From Darksidea phi (lineage: Eukaryota; Ascomycota; Dothideomycetes; Pleosporales; Lentitheciaceae), in the NCBI GenBank assembly GCA_030770425.1, contig JASJFT010000121.1, positions 1-64,000 of the forward strand: a stretch of 64,000 nucleotides of DNA. The letters are read 5' to 3'. The translations under genes were made by a program, and so were the position numbers. The notes beneath the pieces were generated by a model. It was not told where the DNA came from, made no database searches, and saw only the letters and a list, made by a program, of their open reading frames with translations. Shown one piece after another: positions 9,696-20,991 of the stretch. Every line of letters begins with the position of its first letter. Position 1 is the stretch's first letter.

Positions 9696-10916
9696 ATGCT
9701 TTTCCCTTTTCTAGTCACTGTTGCGCTCCTCGCGCCGAGCGCTGCAGCCCTGCCCGGCGCACACAAGCCTGAGCCATGGGGATTTTTTACCAACAACACA
9801 ATCTACCAGACCACTGGCAACGAGAGCATCACATACCCTCGGTTCGCAGAGCTGATGGATGGAACCATTATCGCTACTGCATCGCTCTCAGGCCCTAGGC
9901 CTGGATACTTCCCTGTGTTTGAGAGCAAAGATGGTGGAGCAAGCTGGGTGCACGTCTCCAACCTAACGGACAAGGTCAATGGCTGGGGCATGAGCGCCCA
10001 GCCCGCTCTGACGGAGCTCACTGAACCCATGGGCGGTTACCCGGCTGGCACGATATTGGGCAGCGGTAATAGTTGGAGTAACAACGGCACACGCATTGAT
10101 CTGTACGCCAGCACAGACAGAGCGAGGACCTGGGAGTTTGTCAGCCACATTGCTGAGGGTGGCCGGCCGAACACTACCAACGGCGCTACCCCTATCTGGG
10201 AGCCGTACCTTCTGTGAGCTTACCCGCGGTCTAAGCGCTCCGTTCTACGGTTTGCTGATGGACACTTATCTAGGCAATACGAAGACAAGTTGGTCGCATA
10301 CTACTCTGATCAGCGAGACCCGAAGCACGGCCAGAAGCTTGCCCACCAGGAGTCGACTGACCTTCGAAAGTGGGGCCCCGTTATCAATGATGTTACCTAT
10401 GAATTGTACGAGGCGCGGCCAGGGATGACGGTCGTTGAATACATCCCGCCGATCGACAAGTGGATACTGGTGCACGAGCGACCTATTGGCAACTCGTCAT
10501 CTTACGGCGTCAACTACCCGGTTTACTATGTGCTAGCGGACTCGCCGCTCGAGTTCGGCCAGGAAAAGGGCCTGCCGATCGTCATCAACAACAAAACCGC
10601 GCCCAATGCCAGCCCCTATGTTGTGTGGAGTCCCGTCGGCGGACCCAACGGCACCATTGTCGTCTCGGACGCCGACCGCCGACCGGTCTACACGAATCGA
10701 TATGGCGGAGCTGTCGACAAATGGGAGGAGCATGGCACGCCTGCAGGCGCGGTCTACTCACGTGCCATCCAAATCTTCAAGAAGCGCCCCGATCATCTCA
10801 TGATCTATGGCGGCGAGACATTTGACAACTTCGGCGCGGGTCTACACACGCCCTTTTCGGCGACGGTAGTGAGCTTGCGCGAGACTTTGAAAACTCCCGC
10901 TGATGCGTATGATTGA
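9696..10916 (+). CDS. Secreted GH93 exo-arabinanase-like protein
   Basis: Two exons, 9696-10213 and 10274-10916, separated by a 60-nt intron (gtgagc...tctag). The join gives IWEPYLLQYEDKLVAYYSDQ. The 386-residue product starts with a clear secretion signal (MLFPFLVTVALLAPSAAAL). It has sialidase-fold blocks typical of family GH93 exo-1,5-alpha-L-arabinanases: GSGNSW, a TRIDLYASTDRARTWEF Asp-box-like repeat, YYSDQRDPKHGQKLAHQ, and RPGMTVVEYIP. Length matches the family. It would act outside the cell, releasing arabinobiose from linear arabinan of plant pectin. Several N-glycosylation sequons (NNT, NES, NGT) fit secretion. No neighbour belongs to the same pathway, although a sugar transporter and a cellulase lie within 8 kb. 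Confidence 0.88.
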
Positions 10917-12645
10917 AGTTGCCAGCTGGAAAGATTATCTATACGAGGATTTTAAGGAACAGCTTCATCTTCAGCCATGTCCATATTTAGGATGTACAAC
11001 GCATCCCCAGGGATCGCCCCTAATCACTTCATTGAGGGCATACCAACCCTTAGAATAGCTGTGTTAGTTTATAAACGTAGTGCTAATTTGACTTGTACAC
11101 ACAATTTCCTGAGTAGTACTTCACCCGGATAACCATCATTTCCTTAGCGTTATTTCAAGCTGTAGACGGAGGAGGCAATCGCCCCCTATTCTCGGAGCAT
11201 TTGTGGTGCGGAAGGAACCCAAACGGACTAGCGTCGTCGACGCTTGCAATGCGGCGTAGCTACTTACCACCCACGCACCCTACATAGCAAGCTATGGTCG
11301 AGCTCGAACCGAGATTTTCCATTAAACACCTGTAGTTCCCAATCGCTCGGGGAGTATTCCCATACGGAGCTGGCTCAGCTGACTACCTCCCCTCCGTTCT
11401 CAAGAAATTGTGCCACTTCTCTCCCAAGAGCTTAAGTGAGGGTAAGCAGCGCTTAGGACGGAGTGTGTATATGACTTGTGGGAGGTTTTTTGCTGGTTGT
11501 TAAAGCAAGAGTGTTGGCGGTCGATGAGAAGGACAAGCATTCCACACAGAGAATAATCAACGGTCTCGCGTTTGGCGAGAAAGGAAGAGAGCGCCTTTTT
11601 TATATAAGGTTGTGGAAACAGCCGGGTATTTCCTACCATCTGCTGCTTGTACGAATGGGAAGGCGCAAGCATTGTATGGTGTATTTTCGTTATGTCATTA
11701 GTAATCACTGCAGAGCATCATCACTCTCTGCATATCTCGGGTGTCGTACGTCAACGGAGAGCGATAACAATGGGGGATAACGCTCGGGAACGAGCATGTC
11801 ATCAAGCTGCTTTGAATGGCTTTCATTGATTCACCAGTATTCAATGGCATATCCAATCAAGGCAAGCATTTAAGGATGGACCTGGACCACGTGATGGGAC
11901 AATGACGGACAAGGTTTAGCGCCTAGATCGAGTTATTCCCAGCCTCTATATCCGGCGATCCCAAAATACTACCGGCCCCTCTGCATAATTTGCACTGTAA
12001 TCGATGCAGAAGAGTTGCCTGCAATCGCTCCTTCCACCATCGAGTACATCGCATTTAGTTCCGACATCATTGCCCATGCAAATGAAGAAGTATATCGTGC
12101 GCCAATAAAAGTTCCTCCAGGAATTCGAGATCAGGTCGGAGGTAGCTATATACATTGACGGTATTAGTGCAACGGTGCATAGTGCGGAAAACCTTTCGCA
12201 CAGGTTTGTGCGGCGAATGATGAGCATGGGCATGGTACGTTGCGGTCATCCGACTGTCGGTAGCCTTACACTTGGACCCCCGCGTACCGACGCGGTGAGG
12301 ACCACATTAAGGCAATAGATATAAAGCGCTCACAATTAAGATCAAAGAAGAAACTCGTTTTGGTTATTGCAAGCTATCAGTTTCCGGTGTCGAGCTCGAG
12401 ATTTTCAGGGACGCTTACGGTGTACCAGTCATAGCCGAGCTCCAAGAAAAGCTAGCACTAAAACCGAAGTAGGTAAACTTCATGTTCCGAGCTGCATTAT
12501 TCGTATCGAATGTAACGGTATTTGAACAAGAGCTAGAGCAACGGGCACGATCGCGATGCCACCAGGCTATCTACTTTCCATTTAACCAAAATGGGTCCTT
12601 GAATCATCGTTTCAATAGGCCGAGGTGTATGGACGTTTAACAGTA
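10917..12645. other. Intergenic DNA without recognised genes
   Basis: Downstream of the arabinanase. Only short open frames without domain motifs or splice support are present, and composition is near average. Nothing specific was recognised. Confidence 0.45.
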
Positions 12646-12774
12646 TACAACCCCATCCCATGAACGGGCTGCTAGCGCGGTTCGCCCATGTTCCATACAA
12701 TTCTATCTTCTCTCATATAGACTTTGTCTGTGCGGTCAATCGCGCTAGCAGCCCGTTCATGGGAGGGGGTTGTA
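12646..12774. mobile_element. Short TA-flanked inverted-repeat element (MITE-like)
   Basis: Left arm 12646-12679 and right arm 12741-12774 are reverse complements over 34 nt with a single mismatch (core cccatgaacgggctgctag), around a 61-nt AT-richer centre. The arms begin and end with TA (TACAACCCC...GGGTTGTA), as expected for a Tc1/mariner-type MITE inserted at a TA target. The structure could also be a strong cruciform or transcript hairpin without any mobility. No second copy was seen in the window. Confidence 0.6.
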
Positions 12775-13933
12775 GGTACACCGGTCAGAGCTCACGTGCG
12801 GCCCTAGCGCGGCTCCCTAGGGGGAAGGCGGCTTCTCGACCAAGGATATCCTTTTGCATATGAAACACTCCACCGCGGTATCGGTAGCCAATCAGATATG
12901 CCTCGAAAGAGCAGACGGCTGTGCGAGGCACGGGACTGAACAAGTCGAGGGTTTGGAGCGTTGTCCTCGTGGGTGGTGTTCGATCAAGTGACTGCGTTAG
13001 CGGCACGCCTGGAGCAAAGAGCGGCGGGGATAGCATTTCTGGGCGATGTTGAAGGAAACATGCAACGCTTATGGAGAAGTGGGGCTGGCGGCGGGATGGC
13101 CGATGGACTAAGCCGAGAAGAGTTCGTGCGCGTCGGGCCCCAGCTCGAGGGAATGGACCAAGGCGGGTGCAAAGGTGCCATGGCGCGCCCCGGACCCCAG
13201 CTTGACAAGACCAAGCAATAGACGGTGAAAGCGTGTCGTTGACGAAGTGGCTCGCAACGTGGCCGTGCTCAGTTATACGCGGGCGGGACGGCGCCGCGCA
13301 CCCACGCGAATCTTGTTCCTGGCGAGATGTGTGCAGCAGCGGCACCGATGTTTCGGGCGCGATCTATGCCAGACCACGCCGCTCGCGTCAGGCATCCGCT
13401 CAGGTGACTCGTGGGGGGCGGTGATGGCGGGGGTGTTGTCTTGGTCCTCTTAGCCCAATCTCGAAGAGTTGGCCCGGAGCGTGAGGCCGGCAGCGCTGAC
13501 ACCGGGGATAATCACGCCACGCCCATGTGCCAAGCATGCGGCGCGGCTCCAAATGCAACCTCGCGTGGCCGGCCTGGCCTTGGCCGGTTCACCGTCGCGA
13601 GCGTCGCCTGGTGCCGCGCTGCGCCTGTTGGCTGGAAATTCATCAAAGAAACGCATCGCACCACGCTCCGCTCTCGCCTCCAGAACCGACGCGGAGCCCC
13701 GTTGGCCGGGCGATGCTGACTCCAAGCTGACGGCGATGCCTGACACGGCCTGTTGGCTGTGATGTCATCCTCCGCCCCGCCGCAATGCACGCCGACTCCA
13801 CGGGGTACTCCGGTGAAGAAAAGTGGGCCTCAATTCCCGACACTATCTAGGCCTCGCTCCCCCAGGAGCTGTTGCTGTTTGCCCAGAGTCTCGCTCGCCC
13901 ACCCCCCCAAGCATTCGCGACACGCTCAACACC
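12775..13933. other. GC-rich region upstream of sugar transporter
   Basis: GC-rich DNA with long open frames on both strands at once (for example around 12785-13345 minus and 13411-13760 plus). Frames open on both strands in GC-rich sequence are usually chance, and none shows known motifs. The 3' part should hold the transporter promoter. Confidence 0.4.
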
Positions 13934-15934
13934 ATGGCCGATGAGAAGATCTCGGATGGCGCGCCCGCCGTGCACGACGAGAAGGCGATTCACGACCACA
14001 AGCCCGATTCGGGTCTTGACGCGGCTCCGCGCCGCGCGTCGGTCGCAATGAACATCGTCGAGAACCCTCTGCAGGTGAGCTCTCCACCACACTGTCCATG
14101 TCCGTCCACTGACCTGGTCCTCACAGCGCAGCTCGAGAGAGACCGTCGTTGCCGACGCGCGTGCTTTCGCCGAGCAGGCAGGCATGCCCGAGCACGCCGC
14201 TTTGTTTGGCAGGGCCGCCCTGATCGCGCGCGATCCGAACCGGTTCGAGAGCCTTTCCGAGCTCGACGAGGCAGAGCGCAATGCCCTCATCTATGAACGC
14301 GACCACAAATGGCACGGCTCCAAGATGCTCTGGTACTCGATCGCTCTGTGTGCTATTGGCGCTGCCACCCAGGGCTGGGACCAGACGGGGTCCAACGGCG
14401 CCAATCTGTCTTTCCCCGAGGAATTCGGCCTCACTGAACCCGGTAGAGATGAGTGGATCGTCGGCGTCATCAACGCCATCATCTTCCTGACTGCCGGACT
14501 CCTCGGCGCCTTTATCGTCGATCCGCTGAACAAGTACTTTGGCCGCCGAGGCGAGATCTTCATCACTGCTTGCGTACTCACGGCCACTCCGATCTGGTCC
14601 GGCTTCGCAAAGTCATGGCAAGAGCTGTTTGCTGCCCGCTTCGTCATGGGAATTGGCATTGGCGCAAAGAATGCCACAGTCCCCATCTTCTCTGCAGAGA
14701 TGGCCCCGCATCGGATCCGAGGCGCTTTGGTCATGTTTTGGCAGCTGTGGGTCGTGTTCGGCATCTTTTTGGGCTTCTGCGCCAATATCATCGTCAAAGA
14801 TACTGGCGCCATAGCCTGGCGCCTCCAGCTTGGTTCGGCCTTCATTCCCTCCTTGGTCCTCGGAATCGGCATTTTCTTCTGCCCCGAGTCTCCGCGTTGG
14901 CTCATGAAGCACGGCAAAGTTGCCAAAGGCTTTAGATCCATGTCACGTCTTCGCGCTCATGATATCATCGCGGCGAGAGACTACTACTACTCGTACATCA
15001 TCTATCAGGAGGAGCTCAAGATTGCTCGTGGCGCGGGCTACTTCTCTAGAATGTGGGACTGCTTCAGAGTTCCTAGGATTAGGCGTGCCAACTACGGTGC
15101 CTCGACCGTAATGATGGCACAGCAGATGTGCGGAATCAACAGTGAGCCGCCCATGGTCCCCCGCTCGTGTGCAGCACTAACACCCCGTAGTCATCTCGTT
15201 CTACAGCGCCTCCATCTTCTCAGATGTCGGCTACACTCGCGAGCAGGCTTTGTATGCCTCACTAGGCTATGGTGCTGTCCAAGTCGTTTTCACGATACCT
15301 ACTTTATTCCTCATTGACACCCAGGGCCGTCGAAAGCTGACCCTAATCGTAAGTCAAACCGAGCTTTGCACAAGACATGGCTGACCCTTGCACGCAGACC
15401 TTCCCCCTCATGTGTATCTTCCTTCTTGCCGCAGGTCTTTCGCTGCTCAACCATGAGGGCAGCAGAGGCGCGCAGATTGGCCCGGTGGTTCTGTTCATCT
15501 ACCTCTTTACCATCATGTACAGCCTTGGAGAAGGTCCAGTAGCCTTCCAGTACTCTGCCGAGGTCTTTCCCACCATCCAGCGCGAGCAGGGCATGGCATG
15601 GGTCGTCTGCATCAATAACACCTTCGCGGGTGTTCTCAGTTTGACATTCCCCCGAATGAGGACCGTTATGACGGCACCCGGTGCCTTCTGCTTCTACGCC
15701 GGGCTCAATCTCATCGCTTGGTTCATGATCTTCTGCTTCGTCAGAGAGACGAAGCAGCTTACTTTGGAAGAACTGGATCAGGTTTTCTCCGTACCAACGA
15801 AAAGCTACCTCAAGTACGAGATGACGACATGGCTTCCTTGGTTCATCAAGCGATACATCCTGCGCAAGAATGTTGAGAGGCCGCCTCCGATTATCGAGAA
15901 GGAAGACTTCGTTGACAATGTTGCGGGCGCCTAA
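13934..15934 (+). CDS. MFS sugar transporter (SP family)
   Basis: Four exons: 13934-14074, 14127-15141, 15191-15348, 15398-15934, with introns of 49-52 nt and good GT/AG ends. The joins restore QMCGINIISFYSASIF and LTLITFPLMCIF. The product is 616 residues with 12 predicted membrane helices. It carries sugar-porter signatures: TQGWDQTGSNGANLSFP in TM1, NKYFGRRGEIF (G-R-R between TM2 and TM3), PESPRWLMKHGK before the central loop, the QMCGIN TM7 block and an EVFPTIQREQGMAW segment. A hydrophilic N-terminus of about 130 residues precedes TM1. It would import a sugar or polyol across the plasma membrane by proton symport. Substrate cannot be told from sequence. Its position between an arabinanase and a cellobiohydrolase suggests plant-wall sugars, which is only inference. 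Confidence 0.9.
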
Positions 15935-16358
15935 CCTCGCTCGACAGTGAGCTGGACATGGTTTTGTGTCAGTGGGAGAGGTCGCAACGGCTTTTGGGGT
16001 TTGGGGGATAAGCTGGGAATCTTCGGGTTGCATAAGTGCACAATGGTCCATATCAACTGTGCCGATAGTTACTACTTAGAAACTATAAGTTCCTAAACTT
16101 ATAAACCCCTTTGCCACCTTGTTGTGATTGTTATGCTAAGCTAGCCACAGTAGCACTAGAACAACAGCGAGGTTAGTAAGCACGCCCATCACAAAACTGT
16201 AGCAAAGTTGGCACCTTATATCCTGTGGAGAATCTGGTCTTCTATCATTGTTTTATCGTTTTCCTTTCGACTGCACAACAGCACAGCCAATGCACCCGAG
16301 AATTGCAATCCTCACAAAGAGTTCTATTCTTGCCTCCGCTCCTCGGATCGCTCGCCAT
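15935..16358. other. Convergent 3' intergenic region
   Basis: 424 bp between the stop codons of the converging transporter and cellulase genes. It has a small hairpin-forming inverted repeat (tataagtt/aacttata, 16084-16103) that could lie in a 3' end. No genes were seen. Confidence 0.4.
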
Positions 16359-17778
16359 CTATGCAAGAGGAGGATTGGCGTTCTTCAACAGCATCTCAAA
16401 GTACGCGTTGAACCAGGTGCCAGCCTCAGGAGCAGGCTTGAAGGCAGAGGCCCGACCGCACGCGGTGTCGAATCGCGCCGCAGAAGTATCCGAAGTACCA
16501 TCAGACTGCAGTTCATCAGCACTCATCCCCATGAGAAGATTTGTTCAGGGAAAAAAGGGAAGCGAACGTACCTCGCCGCCGGGCTTAACCCAGACAAAAG
16601 CATCAACAAGCTCGCTGCCCGTGTTGGTCGTGGGTCTCGGACCGAAACCGGCGCCCTGGACATTGCACCAGTCGCCCCACTCGTTCTGGCCCGTAGGCTG
16701 CTTTCCCGAACGGCCGACATCGACTATGAAGTGCGCGGGGAAACCTTCTGCTCGAAGCAGCGGCGCGAAGGCGTTGATGTAGCGCTCTTCGTCGCACTTG
16801 TTGCTCTGCGAGGTGATGGCGGGGCATGTCGTGTGCTTGAAGGGGTTGTAGTTGGAGACGTTTGTTACGATGCCACGGACCGACTTGGGAGAGCCTGCAG
16901 CCTTGTCTGTACAAGCGAAATAATTAGCCATCTTGCAAAAGCAACGGATACAAAACAGTAGCTGGGTAAAGAAAAAAAAATACACACAAATTTCGGCAAA
17001 GAGCTTAGCGGCAGGGCCGATGTTCGCGTCCCAGCCCAACCAGCCAGCGTGCCCGCCATCCATATACATGCTCACGTTGTTCAAGTTGAGCTTCTTCAGA
17101 GCATACACGGTGAGTTCCTTGTAGTAAGGAGCGGCACGCGAGCACTTGGCCACGCCCATGTTAGTCACCATGTTGGCAAGCGAGTCGGGCTCTGAGATGG
17201 ATAGATTAGTAGGAGTTTGGCAAGGGAACAGAACAAAGGCGGCACAGCATACCGATAGCGAGGTTGACCTTGACATCGGGGTACTTTGCGATGATGCCCG
17301 CAATGACATCGATGTACTCGGTCTTGTACTTGGTCGCACCATCTTGGTCAATGTGCAGCTCGCCATTCGAAGCCGCGGCCGCGCAGTCGCGATCGGGCAG
17401 GTCGTAGACGACAAACGTCGCCATTAGCTTCTCGCCTGCGGCATTCCTTTTCTTGATGTCCGCGAGGTACGTGTCCAGCGTGGGGATCTTGGCTCGCGTG
17501 TCCAGCCATACGAACGAGCCGACTTTGGCTACTGCCGAGGCCGCCGGGCGTAGCGAGGCGGGCAGCGAGGGTATGGCTAGGTTGTGCACTTCGGACGAGT
17601 AGTACGGATTGGCGTAGAAGTTGTAGCCTGCAAAGGGGTTCGATGCCGCCTGGCGGGGCTGAGGGGCGGCCGTGGTACGGCTGCGTACTGGCGTTGCGGC
17701 ATCGACGACTGCCGTGGGCTGTGGCAAAGCGCAAGCTAGGGTTGCGAGCCCGGCGATAAGAAGGGTTTGAGATAACAT
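16359..17778 (-). CDS. GH6 cellobiohydrolase (Cel6A-like), no CBM
   Basis: Four exons on the minus strand: 17778-17253, 17191-16988, 16906-16572, 16505-16359. The joins restore family blocks (LAIEPDSLANMV, LFAEIYKAAGSPKSV, KPGGESDGTSDTSA). The 403-residue product has a signal peptide (MLSQTLLIAGLATLACALP), a short Thr/Ala/Pro-rich stretch, and then a full GH6 catalytic domain. YDLPDRDCAAAASNGE supplies the Asp equivalent to Trichoderma Cel6A D175 (here D131), and EPDSLAN the general acid (D178). MDGGHAGWLGW and GQNEWGDWCNVQGAGFG follow. No Cys-rich CBM1 is present, so it is a catalytic-domain-only cellobiohydrolase that would act from the non-reducing end of cellulose outside the cell. Confidence 0.95.
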
Positions 17779-20700
17779 GTTTGGTCAAAGACGAGCAAGG
17801 AGAATAGGAGAGATGTGTGCAGGCGTGAGGAGAAAGGAAAGAAGACGCAACGCCATGTTTAAGTATCAAAGTGTGCAGAGACCATCACCCAGTCCTCAGT
17901 CCATCTTCATCAAATGCATATTATTCTGAACGGGTGCGGCCGTCCGAAAAGCCGCCCGGCGATGAAATCAAGAAGCTGCCAATCGCGGCCCAAGGTCAGA
18001 TGCTCTCAAGACAAAATGATAGTACCTGCGTTTTTTGCACCTTCTAGAAGCTAGGTAGTCGTCGACGCCCAAGCATCTATCTTACCCCACAATTTCCATC
18101 AATCCCTTCACGGAGCGTAGGGAACCTACTCCGGATGCCCAGGGCAAACACTTGAATGTCTGCGCTTTCTAGCCTGGAATGGCTTGGACTATTCTTGAGT
18201 GGGTCTTGGATGGGGTGGAAGGCTGCACGGACGCCAAGTTGTGTTATAAGTCGGCCTCCCGCCGATCTGGGCTGCTAGTTATGAGGTGATATATGATATA
18301 TCAGTTTAACGGTGGTACGAACGCCGGCTTAGAAATAGCATGTGAGAGCGACACGAAAGATCCTTCGCAGTACATGTCGTGTAACAGTGCCGTCATCCCG
18401 AGCGGATCCCACAACCAGGTTCCCTATACAAGAGCGCCGTGGCGTTGCGCAGAGTAAGGATGTTGTCCTGGTAAAAGGTCGGCGGGTTAATATATTGAAT
18501 TGCACCGAGTAGATTAAACGCCGCGCCTGCCACGACGTGCAGCTCCACCAGTGTTGACGCGAATATCGTGCTGCAAGAGTAAAGCCGAGGCACTGGCGAA
18601 ACGCTGCCAAATGCAGATTGAACAGACCGTGGCAAGTAGAAACATTAAAGAGGTGGAACAGGGAGGATGAATGAGCGACGACCATCTAATCCCAGCTCGC
18701 TTGTTTCCTTTTTGGGACACCGCGCGGGCGTCATTGATCCACGCTCCGTCAACGACGACCCGCCGCAGTGGTTCTACACATTAGAGGTATCTCGCAACCA
18801 CGTGCGATACGCATCACAAGGACCAAAGTACCCAGCCAAAAAAATCCTCAGGCAGATCAATCAAACTGTACCTCACGAAACGGTCGTCGTGTGTGCTCTC
18901 TTGTGAGTATTCTTCTGCTAATACCACCAATAGTCGAACACTCCCCTCCAACAATCTCCTCGGCGTGACAACACTCAAGGCCAAGGAGGTGGGAGAAGTG
19001 TGCAGCCTTCCGCCACGCCAAGCTCTCGGCGAATATCACATATACAACGTGACAAGGCGCGGCCACAAAATGCTGCTACCTGTGAGCCGCCGATATTTAA
19101 TAAAATGCGGGTAGGATGCCGATGCGTCATGCACGGGCTATGCCAGCGGTCGCAGCGTAGATTCTAATTTGTCCGAATCGTAGCCATGCCCATGGGTAGC
19201 TACCGCTACTAAGAAATCGCCCCGTCTTTTAGCAAATAATCGCCAACCCTTCAAAGAGCTCTGCGGGAAGTGCATCGCGGGCATAGAACAATCGAATAAA
19301 GTTGTAATCTATACGCGTGGCGCGAGACGATCAAGCCACGGAGAACTGCCACTATGTCTCCGTCTTGCATCGCGCTTGGTCTAACGCTGGGAAGTTCATA
19401 TTGAGTGTAGAAGATCCTTGGCTACCCAGACTTGTGTCAGCGAGTCTCATATGCTTATTTCCTGAAAAGGGCTTATGTGCACTCTCTCCCTCCTCTGAAT
19501 TGTTTGATGATGAGACTAAGCTGGAGCGGAACTGTCCGTTATAATAAGTGTATGAAGTATTTTTTGAAAGAAATTACACGTGTCGTTGAGGAAGGCGATG
19601 TTACTGAGAATGTAATTTCTGGGATTGAGGAAGATGACCGTGAAGGAGTTTTAAATCGTCGGACTGCGGACACCATTGCTTAATTTGTTAGGATTAAACC
19701 TATGGACTTTGTCGATACAAAGTACTCTATGGAGAAATACGGAGGGAGAGACATATTGGTGAGGGTCCGTGGTTGTTACGGGCTGGGCTAGAGCCACACG
19801 CTATACCACTTGGTACATACAATGTTCTTATTTCTAGTGAGCGCCTAAGACTATTGTTATTGAGAGGAGTTTTGACCGTGCGAAGGTACATCTGACGGAG
19901 AGATATCTTATATTCCAGTTCCAACCTCGGCTTCGGTAATGGATGAGTCTCAAGGGACTCCTGTCTTTCAGATCAGTCGCCTTGTAGTGCCGAAAAGTAA
20001 AAATATGTAAGAAGATCCATGTGGCGTACGACATTTACTAATTGTCTATCCAACAGGCCTCCAAAACTATATCGCTTTGAGAGAAAGCCGTAACTTGCCC
20101 AGCATAGCCTAGGCGATACGTTTGCTCCAGCAAACAACAATAAATGATTGCGCTCCGAGCCGGAACTACGTCCTAGATCTATTATTTTAGCTAACTAGGG
20201 ACTCTACTAAAGCTTTGCAAGACCTCGAGACTCAAACTTAGAAAAGTCTGGCTACGCATCATCCTCAATTGGAATCTTTTGAGACACGACGCGCTACGAG
20301 GCTCCGCGGGACCAACAATATTTGACCACTGCATGATCGTAAGTTCAAAGTGCCTTCTAGCCTGAAGGCATATTGTGGCCTGGTCTGCAAAACAAGAGAA
20401 CGTCACCTCTAGCAGCTGCTGTCGCTAGCGCCGAGTACCTCTGGGTAGGGAAGATGGCAGAGCGCGCTTGTAAAAGGCCGAGAACGAAGCTGTTGAGAAT
20501 CTCAACTTCTGCGCAGCGATCGTCGATAAGAAATGCGAAATACGGGATTGCTGACGTTAGTGGCTTGCCGAATTCTTGGAACTAAATCTTTGGCGCATCG
20601 CGTCGGAAACGTGAAGCAACTATTGGACGTAATATCTATGACGCTGGCACAATACAACTAGCTCGCGTCGTTAGGGGACCGAAGATGACAAATGCTCGGC

Positions 20701-20991
20701 TCTAAGACAAAGCCCGATCGCTTGGCGCGGGCTGAAGTCGCTCCGTTCGGGCGCCTCGACAACCGCATCGCCGAAAATCTCGGTCGAAGAGAAAGCACGT
20801 GCGTAGCTCGCTTACTTGTATGTTGCAGGCTTTGATAAGCCGGCGGACAAACGTGGACTTCGCCGAGGACCCGTCCCCTTCGACCGAGAATCACAGCCCC
20901 GCGGACGTTCTGCACCCTTCCACGGACGCCTCTGAGCAAGTCTCAAGCGTTGCGAGCGTGATTTGGAAATTGATCTCAAGCGTGGACGCCG
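17779..20991. other. 3.2-kb gene-poor region
   Basis: No gene could be supported. Short open frames occur, for example minus-strand ones around 18329-18720 with hydrophobic stretches, and plus-strand ones at 19317-19683. They lack domain motifs or splice continuity. Patches at 19500-20200 are TA-richer and may be old, mutated insertions. The last few hundred bases should contain the promoter of the following regulator. Confidence 0.4.

Noticed and set aside
12785..13345. 186-codon open frame on the minus strand
   Set aside because: GC-rich DNA with frames open on both strands, no motif, no splice pattern; most likely chance.
13411..13762. Several overlapping open frames on both strands
   Set aside because: Same GC-rich effect; they lie in the probable promoter of the sugar transporter.
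16084..16103. 8-bp inverted repeat in the 3' intergenic region
   Set aside because: Too short and AT-rich to claim a terminator; mentioned only as a hairpin.
18329..18720. Overlapping hydrophobic minus-strand frames, possible membrane protein
   Set aside because: Three frames overlap, none with a family pattern or joining splice sites.
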